The notes under the pieces: model-generated
Databases searched by the model: none
What the model saw: the letters and a program-made list of their open reading frames with translations, nothing else
What the model was told of the DNA's origin: nothing
Shown: piece by piece, positions 1 through 12,482 of the stretch
Layout of the letters: every line of letters starts with the position of its first letter
Position numbering within the stretch: the first letter of the stretch is position 1
Position numbers and translations under genes: made by a program
DNA from: Certhia americana
Taxonomy: Eukaryota > Chordata > Aves > Passeriformes > Certhiidae
Reading direction: 5' to 3'
Length of the DNA: 64,000 nt
Assembly (NCBI GenBank): GCA_018697195.1
Contig: CM031878.1
Coordinates: forward strand, 72,471,351 to 72,535,350

Positions 1-1788
1 TTATAGCTGAAAACAGTTAAACATATGCAAAATGAATGGAAAATGCTTTTTTCTTGAACAGGGTTAGTTTATGCAGAATGACAGGGTACACAGAACATAC
101 TGACTGGCTGCTTATATTTAATCAATCAATGCCCACAAAGTCTTATTTCTTTTCTCACATGTGTGTTTCCCACCTGCCTTTCTTAAAAATACATTTAAAG
201 AATACAAACAAAGACACTGAATACATTTGGAACTGAACTGAACATTAAGATAAAAACTTACCTGCTGTGAAATCCTCAGTGGTTACAGGTGCTAGCGTTT
301 AAATACCATTTCCTTGAAGAGTTTTATGCCTTCCAGTGATGTTTACTTCCTGAGTTTAGATACCTGGGTATTTGCATTTGATTTCATGCCTAGGAGCACT
401 CACTCACTCACACAAACAAGTCCACACTGAACCATTTCTAAGAGTTAGTTTCTCACAGTGAAAGGGAAATCCTGCAGACAGTCCTTCTGATATGCAAAAA
501 TAAAGCCCTGGCTTTGAAAACTTACAAAATGGATAAGACAATTTTGTAAATCAGAAGCATGAGAAAAATTAAGGTGTTTTGGAAACAATCTGACTACGAT
601 TTATGGGGAGAAAAAAAAAAAAAAAAGAAAAGAAGAAAAAAGGTAAGGTTATCTATTTTACTCTTGCAGATTAAAGGTTCAAAGTCTTCTTCTAGAACCA
701 AGGTCCCTGCCTTAGGAATGGCATGGGAATGCAGAAGGTCCAACTGAAAGCCTCCAGAAGAAAATCCTACGTGCAAAATTTAGGATTGCAATTAAGTAAT
801 TAAGGATTTCAACTTGGAGGTTTTGGAAATGATCTGATCCCGTCCATTCAACAGGATGCTTGTTTTAGGACTGCTTCACTGGAAGTCCAAATGTAGGGCT
901 CTGTTAAGCACCTTAATGGTGCTTTCAGTGTGTTTGCTGTCTGCTTGTCCTTCTACAGACTGGATATTTCCACAGTAAACATTTCAAATTGTCAGCTACC
1001 TGGATTATTTGAGGAAAATTATAGTAAACCTATAAAATCAGACCACTCCAGTCACTCCCTCAGCTGTATTTAGACAAAATGGTAGTGAATTTTGGATTAA
1101 ATTGAAAATTGAATTGAAGTGACACTACTGGCATCACCCATGTATTTGGTTAAAAGGTGTCCAATACCATCACGGAAAATACTGTGGCAACAGAAATCTA
1201 ACAGAGAGTTCTGTAGTTTTTTTAAGAGACTGACACTGTATCAACCACTTAAAGCTACAGACAGGCTGAAAAGGTCTTCGTTTTCTCTTGTGTGGAAAGC
1301 TATCTTGTAGGTCAAGAGATGTTCATTTTAATAGAAAATTCTGATCCTAAAATTATGCTACTCTCTAAGTCAACTGCAAGATGTTAAAAACAACCCTTCC
1401 TAGAAACCAGGTGTGTTAAGAACCATCACCACGCTCACAAGAAAAACCATCAGACAAAATCATCTGCTGGAAACTGGCAAATGAAATCACCCCAGCTGAT
1501 TTCGCAACGTTACCTGCCTGACTTTTAGAACTGGCTGGTTACCTCCAGTCTGATCCAAGGCTCCACAAGGCAAACATCAATGGAAAGCCACTGGGCTTGG
1601 GTTTTTTGGCATCCCCCCACATCCTCCTCCACTTTGTAGGGGTCAAAACCAAGCTGATTTTTCAGCTGGAGGGTGACGAGGTCTGTTGTCCTTGCTCCGA
1701 TTGCCACAGCTCTCACCAGAGCCCAGGCAACACCTTCACAAGTACCACAACACACATAACACGACAGGGATCATATTTGGGGAGTTAC
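1..1788 (-). other. VCAN: Intron 8 (partial)
   Basis: This is sequence downstream of the GAG-beta donor, in the gene's direction. It has no EGF-like exon: no cysteine-rich open segment in a suitable phase was seen. It holds one A-rich run (611-646) and no recognisable mobile element. Exon 9 must lie outside the window. Confidence 0.85.
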
Positions 1789-4700
1789 CTGGAATTTGCA
1801 CTGCTGTGCCTTCAACTGAACCCACACTGGTGCCAATCACGAAATCTGATCCGTTTGTGACTTCCGGAAGGGAAAATGACGAGGTTATGGCTTCCACAGA
1901 GATAGGCTCCTCAGAGCTCAGTGTTGATGGCTCATTTTGGGAGGGGCTGTTTCCAGGGGCAATGCTGTTTGTTGCAATGTTAGAAGAGATGGTTGTGATC
2001 TCCCCCTGACCAAACAAAGCTGGCTGTGTTTCTGTGCCTCCATCCAAAAGCTGGGAAGGCGAGGTTAGCATTGTAACTGCTTCCTGGCCAGGCTCAAATC
2101 CTTCACTTTCGATGCTGTTGGGTGAGTCTGAAACAGTTGTGGACACAAACCAGGGGTTCTGTCTCTCAGTACTCCTGTCTTCTTCTGGGTGGGGATTATT
2201 GACTCTTCCTGAGGAAGCTTCAACTTTTGTTGTGCTGACTTTTGGAACATCTGTGCTTGCTCTTTCTCCAAAATTCAGAAAAGCAGTAGGCAAGACGGGT
2301 ACTGATGGAGAATCTCCGGAAACAGCAGTTTCTTCCTCACCGGCTAAATCAGTTACAGGGGTTTCTGTCTCCTCTGTGCCACCTGTTAGAAGCCCCCCAA
2401 AGAGAGGAGTGCTTTCCATGCTTGTGCTGTCTGAAACAGGCTCAGGAGAAAGCTCCAGCAGAGAGGACTCCGTTGTTTCAAGAAGGTCAGTAGTGGGTGG
2501 TTTATATGTTGCTGTAATATCAGAACTAACCTCTTTGAAGATTCCTCCTGGGGAATGATTGGACTGATGTGAATCCCTTGATGATGATGATGCTGTGCTC
2601 GTAATGATTACCTCAGAGTAATCAGATACTCCATTTGCTAAATGAACAGTTACTGAGGATTGAGGAGTTTGAGGAACAGAATAAAAACTCACAGTATCTG
2701 TTTCCTCATATTCTGCTGATGCTGATTTTGTGTTCGTGTTCACCATGGGATGATTCCCTGCGCTCTTGGTAGGTGACACAGTTGTCAGCTGGGATATAGG
2801 CTGTGTGGTGACAACACTTAACTCAACCTTGCCAGTTGACAAAGCCTCTTCTGGCTCATCAGTTACAACTGGTGTAAGAGAAGGAACCACAGGATGATTA
2901 TCAGCCAGTTCTTCTTGGCCCATCCCAGAAAAGCCAGAGATGGTTTCACTTTGATCTGCTATTACTTGGTTGTTTGCTGAAGTACTTGGCTCATAGATGT
3001 CTTCTTTGGGGCTGGTTACAAGAGGTTTAGACTCATGAGGCACCTGAGAGCTTGCCAGAGATGGCACTGTAGGAAGGAAAATGCCCAGTTCAGAGGGTTC
3101 CATGGTGGTGAGAGTTTCTGTTGCAAAATTCATGTCATTCCCTGAACCCAGATCTGTGTCATCTGAGGTTGTTCTGTGCCCAGAAGTCACCGGCTCTCTA
3201 CTTGGTGGACTGGAAGTAGTCAGAGGAAGATTGTCACTAGATTCAAGTGTCTTTTCTTTGCCTATGGAAAATTTGGGAGTGGAATAATATTTCTCCCCTT
3301 CAGCTGCCGTGTTATCCTCATAGCCATACGTTGACTGTGTAACAGGATTTGGCATTGTCTGCACACTTATAATGTCCTCAGGCATTGATTTTGAGTGATC
3401 CATATCGATAATAGTTGTTTCTTCTGGTGGGGTTTGCAGTCGTTCTTCAATCAGGGTAATATCACCATAAACAGAAACATTCAACATAACACTTCTTTTG
3501 TCATCAATCATGGGGATAATTTTTTCATATAACCCAGTGTCACTTGTGAGTTCTTCTGATGAAACTGTCTTGGGATGAGCAGCGGATGGATTTGCCACAA
3601 CCTCTGTTTCTTCCGTAAAAAGGGAGGCTAGTCCTGTGACTGCAGTCTGTGATCCATCTCTCGGTGCCTCTGTGGTCATAACTTTGGAATAAACATGTCC
3701 AGGAACACTAGATGAGACATTTAGTTCTACTTTGGATACAGTGGGTATTGAGAAATGAGTAAACATATCAGGGGAAGATGTGTCTGAAACACCAACCCAC
3801 CCAGATCCTTCCCCAGAGCTCTCAGGTAATACTCTGCCCAGCACTTTTGTTGCTGATGTTACAAGAGATTCCTCTGTTTCAGGACTGGGAGTTCCATTTA
3901 GCATAACAGATACAGGTGTTGTGACACCTTTAATCAGAAAATGTGATCTTTCCTCTTGAGAGATAGATTTAGAAGTGGATGTTGTCTTATCTGTTTCATT
4001 TTCTCCTCTCCTGTAATCTGTTTCCTTCTCCTGAGGTTCTTCATTTGCAACAAAATAATGTGTGGTGTCTTCAGTCTCTTTAGAGATGAAGCTCTTGGAG
4101 TTGTGTTCTGCTAAAGCTGGGGAACTGGAGAACGTGGATGTGGGGAATGGGTCTCCAGTTTCTGGCAGCAGCTCAGCTACAGCACTTGTGACTTCTTCAT
4201 TACTTTTAACATTTCCTGGAGTGCTTCCTCTTTCAAAGTCTTGTGTCATGTCAGTGGAAAGGTCAGGTACCATACTTTCAGGGTAAGAAGTTTGAGGGCT
4301 TGAGGTACTCTTGATTTTTTGGACAATAAATGGCACTACAGAAGGAAAAGCAGCAAGGTCATCTCCTGACCCCTGTCCTGAAAACAGCGGATCACCAGTG
4401 AGCTCATTACTTGACAGTTTTTCTTCCTTAGGTGTCAGGAATGTGCTGGGAATATCTTTTGTAGGGAAAAAGTTTTGCACCAGCTCTTCCTCTTGCTCTA
4501 TAACTGTGACTGGAGAGCTTATGTATTTCCTTTCAACTGGCTCAGTTACTCTGTCATCATTAAATGGCAAAAGTATTTTTTTAACAGGTTCAGTTTCTAA
4601 TTCCTTTTCTTCCAGATATGGACTGAGAGTCGGAACATTTAAAAATCCCAGATGATCATGGCTAGTCTGTGTACTTTTAAAGAATGGTTTTGTTGTTGTT

Positions 4701-7284
4701 TCTTCAGAAGATTCTGTAGCTTTTGGTGAAATTTCACTTGGCCTCTCCTCCACAGAGTTTAACTCTTCCATCAAAGGAATCTTCGTAGAAAAAGGTCGCA
4801 CTGTCAGCTCATCAACAGTTTTCTCCTCAGTTCTCATGTCCCCTGCAGTTCCCATGGAGGTTTCCTCATGTTCAGAACTTGTGACCTGCTCATCAGGATC
4901 TGTAGTGAAGGCAAGATCCAGAGGTGATGTACTGACAGCTTGTCTGTCATCCTTTTCCCATGTTTCTGGCCTGCCAGTAGGAGCAACTGCTGTTTTTGCA
5001 AATGATCCAGCAGTGGATGTGTCTGGTTCACCTGATCCCTGGTCAGTAATTGAGAAGTGACCTCCAAATATTTCCTCCACAGGTCCATTAGACATAAGGT
5101 TTGTGGTGCTGCTGTCATCTTTGAATTCTTCTCCAGAGCCATGCTCAATCAGGAAAATCTTGCCCAATGAGACAGTTGAAGAACCAGCTTTTGCATCTTT
5201 GCTTTCTGTAGATTCAGCTACTGCTTTTATACTGTCAGTACCATGTGTCACCAAGCCCTCATGAGGATTGTTACTGACCACTGATCCTGGAGATGATGTG
5301 GCCTCACCCATTTCTGAATCTCCAGTTTCAATTCCTGGTGCAATGTGAGATGTTATCTCTTTTACAGAACCAGATTTTATGTCAGAAGGAGCTGTGTAGG
5401 TTGGGTTTGTTTCCATGTTTGGTTCTCCTGGGTTTTTAGTACTAAACATATCCAGGGACATCTGACTTTCTACTCCAGACCCCTCTGTGAAGCCCTCTGA
5501 CACAGTACTCAAAACTGCAGATTCATCTGTTATTGTGTATTTTTCAAATTCTGTTATCACATCCTTCAGTGAAGTGTCATCTGTGCTGTAAAGTTTTCCT
5601 TCATAACTTTCTGTTTGTGTTTCAGTGACAGGCTTTAATGGAACCGAAGTCAAAGTAGCAGACTCAACGATAAAATCTGTGTCTCCAGAACCTGGATCAA
5701 TAAATGGGGAGCCAATACTTACCACTTTGCTTGTGGGACCCCCTGAAAATATGTCTGCTGGCTCTTCTGCTGATCCTTCACTTACAAAAAGCTTCTTCTC
5801 CCTCAAGAGAGGAATGGTGGTGACCTGTTTGATTTCAGAACTTATGGTACCTGGTACTGTTTTTCTGAGTGGCTCTTGACTTACAGTTCTGACTTCACTT
5901 GTGGTGCCCCATGTCATTTGAATGACCCCAAGGTCATTCAAATCCAAATTTTCCTTTGCAGCAGTAGCTGAATTTTGGTGACCTGAATAAGCAGTGGTGT
6001 GTATTTCTTTTTCATCATCAATACTCTTTTCAGTTACAAGAGAACTGGCAAACACTTTTTCTGTAATAAGCTCAGACACAGAGTTGGTGGCAACAGTTAC
6101 TTCAGGACTTTGATCAAAAGCAGAATAAGGGGTACTTATAGCTTTCGGCAAAGCAGAGGTGATTCCTGAATCAGTTACAGAAAATTCTGTCAGCAGAACT
6201 GTGCCAGAGCCCAAAGAAATGTCTTGCACTGGAAGTGTTTCTGTTACTGCTATTTCCTCAGTCGTGGCTGAAGTTACTGTGATGCTATCTCCAGAGGCTT
6301 CCAGAACCATAAAAGAAGCAGCACTCATCTCAGGCTTTGCTGTATGACTTGTTTCCAGAATATTTTCAACAGGGGAATTTGCATTAAGTTTAATAGTTGT
6401 TTTATAATTGTCTCCTGGAGCAGAGGTTGCCTCTTCTGAAATAAGATCAGTTACACCTTTGTCTACTGTAGCAGAAATAAAAACTGCCTCCAGAGAAGCA
6501 GTTACAGCAGAACTTTCCACAGTAAATGCATCAGGAGAAGATGCTATACCAGAATTTTTTTCATCATCTTCCTTTCTTGACCCTGTCACGGCTTCTAAGA
6601 CCAAAGCGGACAGATCAGATTCGGTGGAGCCATCTCCAGAGGATTCACTAGAAATCAAAAGCAGGCTTTTGCTATCTTTAGTAGACCTCTCCTCAGTTCC
6701 CTTCCATGTCATGGTCTCTCTACTGTTTTGCAGAGACTGCTCGTGTGGAGAAGTGGTGGCTATTGATTTATCTGTTGTAACAACTTCAGACTCCCCACTA
6801 TAGACCGGTTCTAACATTGCAGCCCCTGAAGTTGGTTGTGTAACCTCAAAAGCCCCTATTACTTCTCCAGCTTTGCTTGGTTGCATAGTACCAGAAGCTT
6901 CAGATTCATTTATTATAAATGCGTTTGTCTCATTGATTTGAGAAAAGGTTACATTTTTGGAATGTGCAACGCTTTCAATTTGGTCACTCCTTGCTTCCTC
7001 AGCTTTTGTGCTCTTAGGTGCACTCGTAACTTGTTGCTTCCCATTGATGAACTGCAAAGCTGGAGGAGTTGTAACATCAGTAGTATTTTCACAGTCTTCC
7101 TCTTCTTCAAACTCTGAATAATTTTGAAAGAAAGGATCCAATATTATATATTCAGATGAATCCTGCACAGAGTCTGAAGTACAGGGTTCAGTCTGAGCTG
7201 ACTCTGCATCAATGTGGGTTTCATCTATTGCATGAGGAAGCATGTGGCGATTGAACAGATCCAAAAATTCATTCACCGGGTGAT
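1789..7284 (-). CDS. VCAN: Versican exon 8: GAG-beta domain
   Basis: This is a 5496-nt exon (1832 codons; human about 1754 from memory) encoding the main chondroitin sulfate attachment region of V0 and V1. It opens with [10 protein letters not shown]. It then has two cysteines (exon residues 35 and 65) around an acidic segment, the block [19 protein letters not shown], and the ADAMTS-site equivalent AEE-ARSDQ near 6992-7000. Eight Gly-Ser-Gly sites, mostly next to Glu or Asp, are likely chain attachment points. A conserved late block is [16 protein letters not shown]. It ends with NGSDFVIG and [11 protein letters not shown], matching the human end. The acceptor is tttttcttgcag and the donor CCA G|gtaact, phase 1 on both sides. 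The reading frame stays open past both ends, but homology stops exactly at the splice sites. Confidence 0.97.
6992..7000 (-). other. VCAN: Segment equivalent to the ADAMTS cleavage site of versican
   Basis: In human V1 the ADAMTS proteases cut Glu441-Ala442 in PEAAE-ARRGQ, releasing the fragment versikine. The aligned bird segment reads [17 protein letters not shown]1 Glu, P1' Ala and P2' Arg are kept, while the upstream Asp-Pro-Glu-Ala is replaced by Ser-Thr-Lys-Ala. The scissile bond would fall between exon residues 97 (GAA, 6995-6997) and 98 (GCA, 6992-6994). Cleavage itself is inferred. Confidence 0.7.
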
Positions 7285-8235
7285 CTGCAAGAAAAAAAGA
7301 GCTTTTCATAATCCCTAAGTAACAGCAGACACACGAAGTACAAGCAATCCATTGGAGAGGTAAAAAAAAAAAAAAAAAATTCTGAAATTCTATGATTTGT
7401 TGTAAATTCAGTGTGTTCTTCTGTTGACACAAAGTTAAACTCTGCCATGGTGTGTGATTTTCTAGTTGTAGCTTCTCTGCATATTGAACATATTGATTAT
7501 TATTGAGTACTGTAGATTGCCACATGCCCTTGGTCCCAAACCCATGCCTGAGTTACCTTTTCCAACGTTTTCAGCAAAGATGAGGACTGGACAAGATGAA
7601 TTTTTCAGACCAACCTGCTGCAACTGCTTCCAGGGATTTAGACACTAACTAACCTCTACCAATAACTGAACCTAGACAAAGCTAAGCCGGACAAAGTCTA
7701 AAATAAAATAAGGCATAAAAAAGTCCCTCTGCGTCTCCATTTTCCTTTTAGTATAGAGTAATTCAAATGACTAGGAACACCATAGTATCTATATCAATCA
7801 CTCTTCACTAGATTTGGACCCTAGGTCAATGAATAAGCCTTTACAAAGCTGTTGCTATTTGGAAGCATTATGCAGCAACTAAGAAAAAATACCACAGATT
7901 CAAAGGTCAACTCCCTCTCAGAGGGTAACAGAGTCCCTCAGAGGGACTGAAGTCCAGTAATTTTCTTCTGTTTACCACCCACTCCGAATAATTTACACAC
8001 TCCCACAGGTTGCAAACCTCTCACAATTTATTTTCTAGGTGGCCAGGATGATAAAGAGAAGGAAAGAAGATCTAAGAAGGCAAGATTTTAGCTGCAGAAA
8101 AACCTCATTAATTCCTCCAAGATTTATGATGTCAAATTCCATAGACACTTTTTAAACTTGCCCTTTCAGCATATACATTGCTTCAAACCTTCTGTTCCAG
8201 ACAACGGAAGCTTTTTAATTATAATTAAATTTATA

Positions 8236-8270
8236 AAAAGAAAGAAAGAAAAGAAAAGAAAAGAAAAGAA

Positions 8271-8362
<92 letters not shown>

Positions 8363-8366
8363 AAAG
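8236..8366 (+). repeat. GAAA microsatellite, about 130 bp
   Basis: This is a nearly pure AAAG/GAAA tetranucleotide run. It is preceded by a short AAAAG pentanucleotide part at about 8255-8275. Confidence 0.98.
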
Positions 8367-11300
8367 GATACAACAAACTCAAGAAAAGCCCTATATTTCA
8401 AGCTTAGCCAACTGACTAGAAATTGGAAACCTTGTGCTGAAATCCTATTCCATGAGTGTTTTTTCTTCTGGATCCATGTTTAGAACCATTTTGGCCAGAG
8501 AGGATTACTTTCTTGCTGGTACAAACTGGAATGGCCAGTGGAGCTTTGTCCACATCTGCCAGGAGAGGATCTGAACCATTTAACAGGACTCCTGCTTTAG
8601 AGCACTGTCAGCAACCATTGCTTCCTGAAAAATATCTGCAGTACGTGACACAGCTCAATTTTCAAATCAAACCTTCCTCGCTAAAACTATCTACAAGTTA
8701 TAAAACCATGAGAACCCGAGGTAAAGCACTTCATCAATTTGATATAATTCCCCTACCTATGAAGATCATTTAACCTCTGTGACTACTGAGTCCTCAGGTG
8801 ATCATTCTGGAAAAGAATGTATTCAATCAAATTAAACTGATGCAGGGCACTAAGAAAGGTTTGTGATTCTTTGGCCTGGGCTGGCTTGTGTGTGCAAATT
8901 GACTTCAATTTGGTTTTGAAAAGGTCACTGCAGCTCCATTGAGAATTAATGTTCTAATATTTCACGCTGTGTTTACAGCTAAACTCATGAAGTATTACTG
9001 GATCTCAGCTTTGCTAAAGCTCCAGCTGAAGAACACAGAGAATAAATCACCTTCAGCATTGTTTATTTCAATTACAATGTCAAGTTTGTACAGCACTAAG
9101 CTCAGTGCTCCCAATGAAACAAAGAAAAGGTTGTTTTTAACCTTGTGCCTGCTTGGCTGTTGTACATTGCCCAGAGAAGCCTGGTGTTTACCCTGTGCTA
9201 TGACAGCTCTATTAGATGGCTAATTGAGATTTCTTCTCTCTCCCTCACATGTGCTTGTTGGGACTTATATTATGCAATGACTGTAAAGAATGAATATTTT
9301 TCTCCAGTAAATTAGAAATATTTACAAAGGCTGCCTCATGCCACAGAAGAATAAATTTTCTGCAGTCATTTATTTAAGATTTCCCAGATCTGGCTTTCAA
9401 ATTTTGCGAAAGGCAGGAATTTGGTAATCTCTCTGAGACTGGCAGTATGACTTTGAGGAGCATGTCTATCCTTTCAGAATTCGTGAATTTCAGCAAAAGG
9501 CCATCCTGGACATACTGAGAAACCATGCGTTCATAAAAGCAGAAGTTTCAATTGAGACAGAATTTCTCACCTTCCTTTCAAACCTGTGCATGCAAAAACC
9601 CATGGGAATTCAGTCAGTGAGGGAGGAATGTCAAGAGCTGATAGGGAGCTCTGAGAGTTTCTGATTTTTGGTAAATTCACTATGAAATAACTGCACCCAC
9701 ACACAGAACCAGAGAACCACACACAGAAATTTGAGTGGTCATGAAAGATGCCTTATGCTGTGTGAAGGAGGGATGTGCATAAACAACCTGGTGTATAGAC
9801 TGGTGTGCCATAAAGATTAATTACGTTTTCACACACAGCAATTAAGACCATGAAACAAAGCATGCAGCTCTGCACAGAAATTGTACATTAAAAAAAAAAA
9901 AAATTATAAAGCCTGGATGGGACTGGATGGGCTGTAATTTGTAGGAGGGCACAATGACTAACAAGTTCTGACCAACAGTGCAGTATTTTTGCAGCAGTGC
10001 ACACCTGGGAGTCCCTCAAATTAGTAGCTCACGCTAAGTCATTTATGGCAGGCAATAAATTTAGTGAACTGCATCTGTTTCGAATTCACCTAGAAGACAA
10101 ATACAAATTCTTATACATGCAGAGATCTCTATCAGACCCTACTTTTACTTTGTTAGCTTTTTCAAGATCCCACATGCTACAACAGTCCACATAAAAGAAC
10201 CTTAGCAAAAGGTATGATATTCTGATAATAAATTTTCAGGAGGCTCTTTCATTAAATAATAAGTATTTTGCAGATTTTTTGTTTGTTTGTTTGTTTGTTG
10301 ACTGTTCTGTTTTTTCCAAAGATAAAATAACAAGCTTTTCAGGAGATAGTAAAGAATGCAATTGATTGATTTTTTTTTTTTTTTTTAATTATACATTCTT
10401 TTCCTTCCTACAGGTTTGTTTATTCAGTGTTAGCATTCAGGTTGCTCAGGGTTGAGAGCTATGAAAAATGCTCTTAAACTCCTGAGATGGAAAATTGACA
10501 TAACGATGTGGCTCATATATCCTTTTCAGCTGAGTATAAGACACTGGGATGAAAACCTATCATAAAATATGAATATAGAAGAAAAAGCCTTTATCTGTTG
10601 TTAAACCCTGAGGGCAGGGACACAGATTAATTAAACTGTCCAGATGTCACTGACTTATGCTGCCTCTGTTTATTTCACACCCATTCCTGCTGCAGGCAAG
10701 CACTTACAGACCAAAGACTACTAAAAAAGAAATTAAACCCGGACTTTAAAGGGAAGGAGTTTGGCTATCAAATATGCTCATCAATAGCTCCTGGAAAACA
10801 AGCCATAAAAGAGCCCCTTTTCAAAGAAGTGCTTTGTTATTCTGGCTCCAGGAGAAGGAAAAGTGAAAACAAGTAGCTAAAAAGGAGCAAAGCCAAGGGT
10901 TGTCAGCTCAGAGTGCCAACCCAAACAAGTTCTGGGAGAGATTCATCAGCAAAGCCTCTCTTGGAGGAAGGTGATGAGGTATGGACTGAATTGGAGATGG
11001 AAAGGATAGGTATATCCAGCCTAGAGTGTTTCTTAATCCATTTAATGCATCTAAATGTTCTAAATGACCTGCAAGGAACAGGCATCTATCTCAGAAGCGG
11101 TTCTTACATGTACAAAATGGAAATCCCTCTGGCTACAGGGTGAGTTTAGCCTGCTACTGCACAGAGCCATGGACCCAGGTGTCATTAATTCTCATTACAA
11201 CCCTCCCAATCCACCACAACTGGTTCCAAAACGACGTCAGTTTTCCACTGCATCAAACAGAAAAGTTGCCTCCCTGTTACTGGTGCACGAGATAATGTCT

Positions 11301-12042
11301 GCGTACATCCAAAAATGTGTAATGTGCAGCAATATTTCTTTTCTTGAGAAGATTTTCAGTGGTCTACAAAGAGTTTTGCCAAGACCATCTTTGGGGGGGG
11401 GGGGTGGGGAAGGCAGTAAAAAGCATTTTCTCTCTCAAAATCCATCAGATAAGCATCTGAAGAAGAATTAATAGGGAACTAAGTAGAAAACATATTATGA
11501 TGTTTTCCAGATTTTCAAAACACAAAATATTTCATTCAGAAGACTTATGGTTTTGTGAAGTCCCTTTCAAGATGGGGATCTTAACATCTAATCTGGCATC
11601 CTGCAGAATAAGGGAATTTCACGCTCCTGCAATTTGCCCACTTATTTCTTCAGAGCCACATGTCAATTTATTTGTGAGCAGTAGTACAATTCAGCCTTTG
11701 TAGAAGGACTAGATGTCTGACAAAGCCATGAAATTTATATAAAATGTTCTGTGGGCTTCAAATCAGGCCCTATATTTTGACAAGTGTACAGCTAAATACA
11801 GGAAACAAAGACAGGGATTTTAGATAGAGGACTAAAACCATTTTGGACCCTTTCTTTTGAAAGTACTTAATTGCACAATGTGACACTAACGCAAAATCCT
11901 GAACATTCACAATCCAGAACCCAGAACCACGAGACAGACTTGCGTGAAAATATCAAAACAGTTTGAATTAGTCAAATTACGTCCAGCACTTGATCATCAG
12001 AATTCTTGGGGGCTGGCTTCAAGATTAGAATGTTATTAGCTA

Positions 12043-12482
12043 TTGTTGGAGAGAGCACAGAGCAGGCTCCAGGATGAGCAGAGGGCTGGAGCAGCTCTGC
12101 TGGCAGCAAAGGCTGGCACAGCTGCCATTGCTCAGCCTGCACAGGAGAAGCTCTGCCCTGACCTCAGCGTGGCCTTGCAGGGCCTGAAGGAGCTGCAGGA
12201 AAGATGGAGAGACACAATTGACAAGGGACAGCACCCAGGGAATGGCTGCCAGTGGCACAGGGCAGGGCTGGATGGCAGATTGGGCAGGAATTGTTCCCTG
12301 CCTGCAGGCTGGGCAGGCCCTGGCACAGGGTGCCCAGAGCAGCTGGGGCTGCCCCTGCATCCCTGGCAGTGTCCCAGGCCAGGCTGGACATTGGGAATGG
12401 GAGCACCTGGCACACTGGGAGGGGTTCCTGCCAGGGCAGGGGTGGCACTGGATGGGATTTAAGGTCAGTCCCAAGCCATTCA
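12043..12482 (+). mobile_element. CR1 LINE fragment (5'-truncated)
   Basis: This GC-rich island in AT-rich intron carries the avian CR1 3' region. It has the GGCACAGGGTGCCCAGAGCAG block, then the TGTCCCAGGCCAGGCTGGACA-like block, and ends near a TTTAAGGTC...CCCAAGCCATTC terminus. It contains several short open frames on both strands that are by-products of its composition. It is antisense to VCAN. Confidence 0.88.

Noticed and set aside
2034..2558. Plus-strand open frame of 174 codons within the GAG-beta exon, with similar ones at 4062-4655, 6408-6803 and 25731-26192
   Set aside because: These are antisense shadows of the Ser/Thr/Glu-rich GAG exons, where the codon bias keeps the opposite strand free of stops. 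They have no splice or promoter context and no recognisable domain.
7285..7525. N-terminal extension of the GAG-beta open frame beyond 7284, with a methionine near 7525
   Set aside because: It reads through the exon 8 acceptor (tttttcttgcag) into intron with a poly-T-encoded Phe run; homology starts exactly at 7284.
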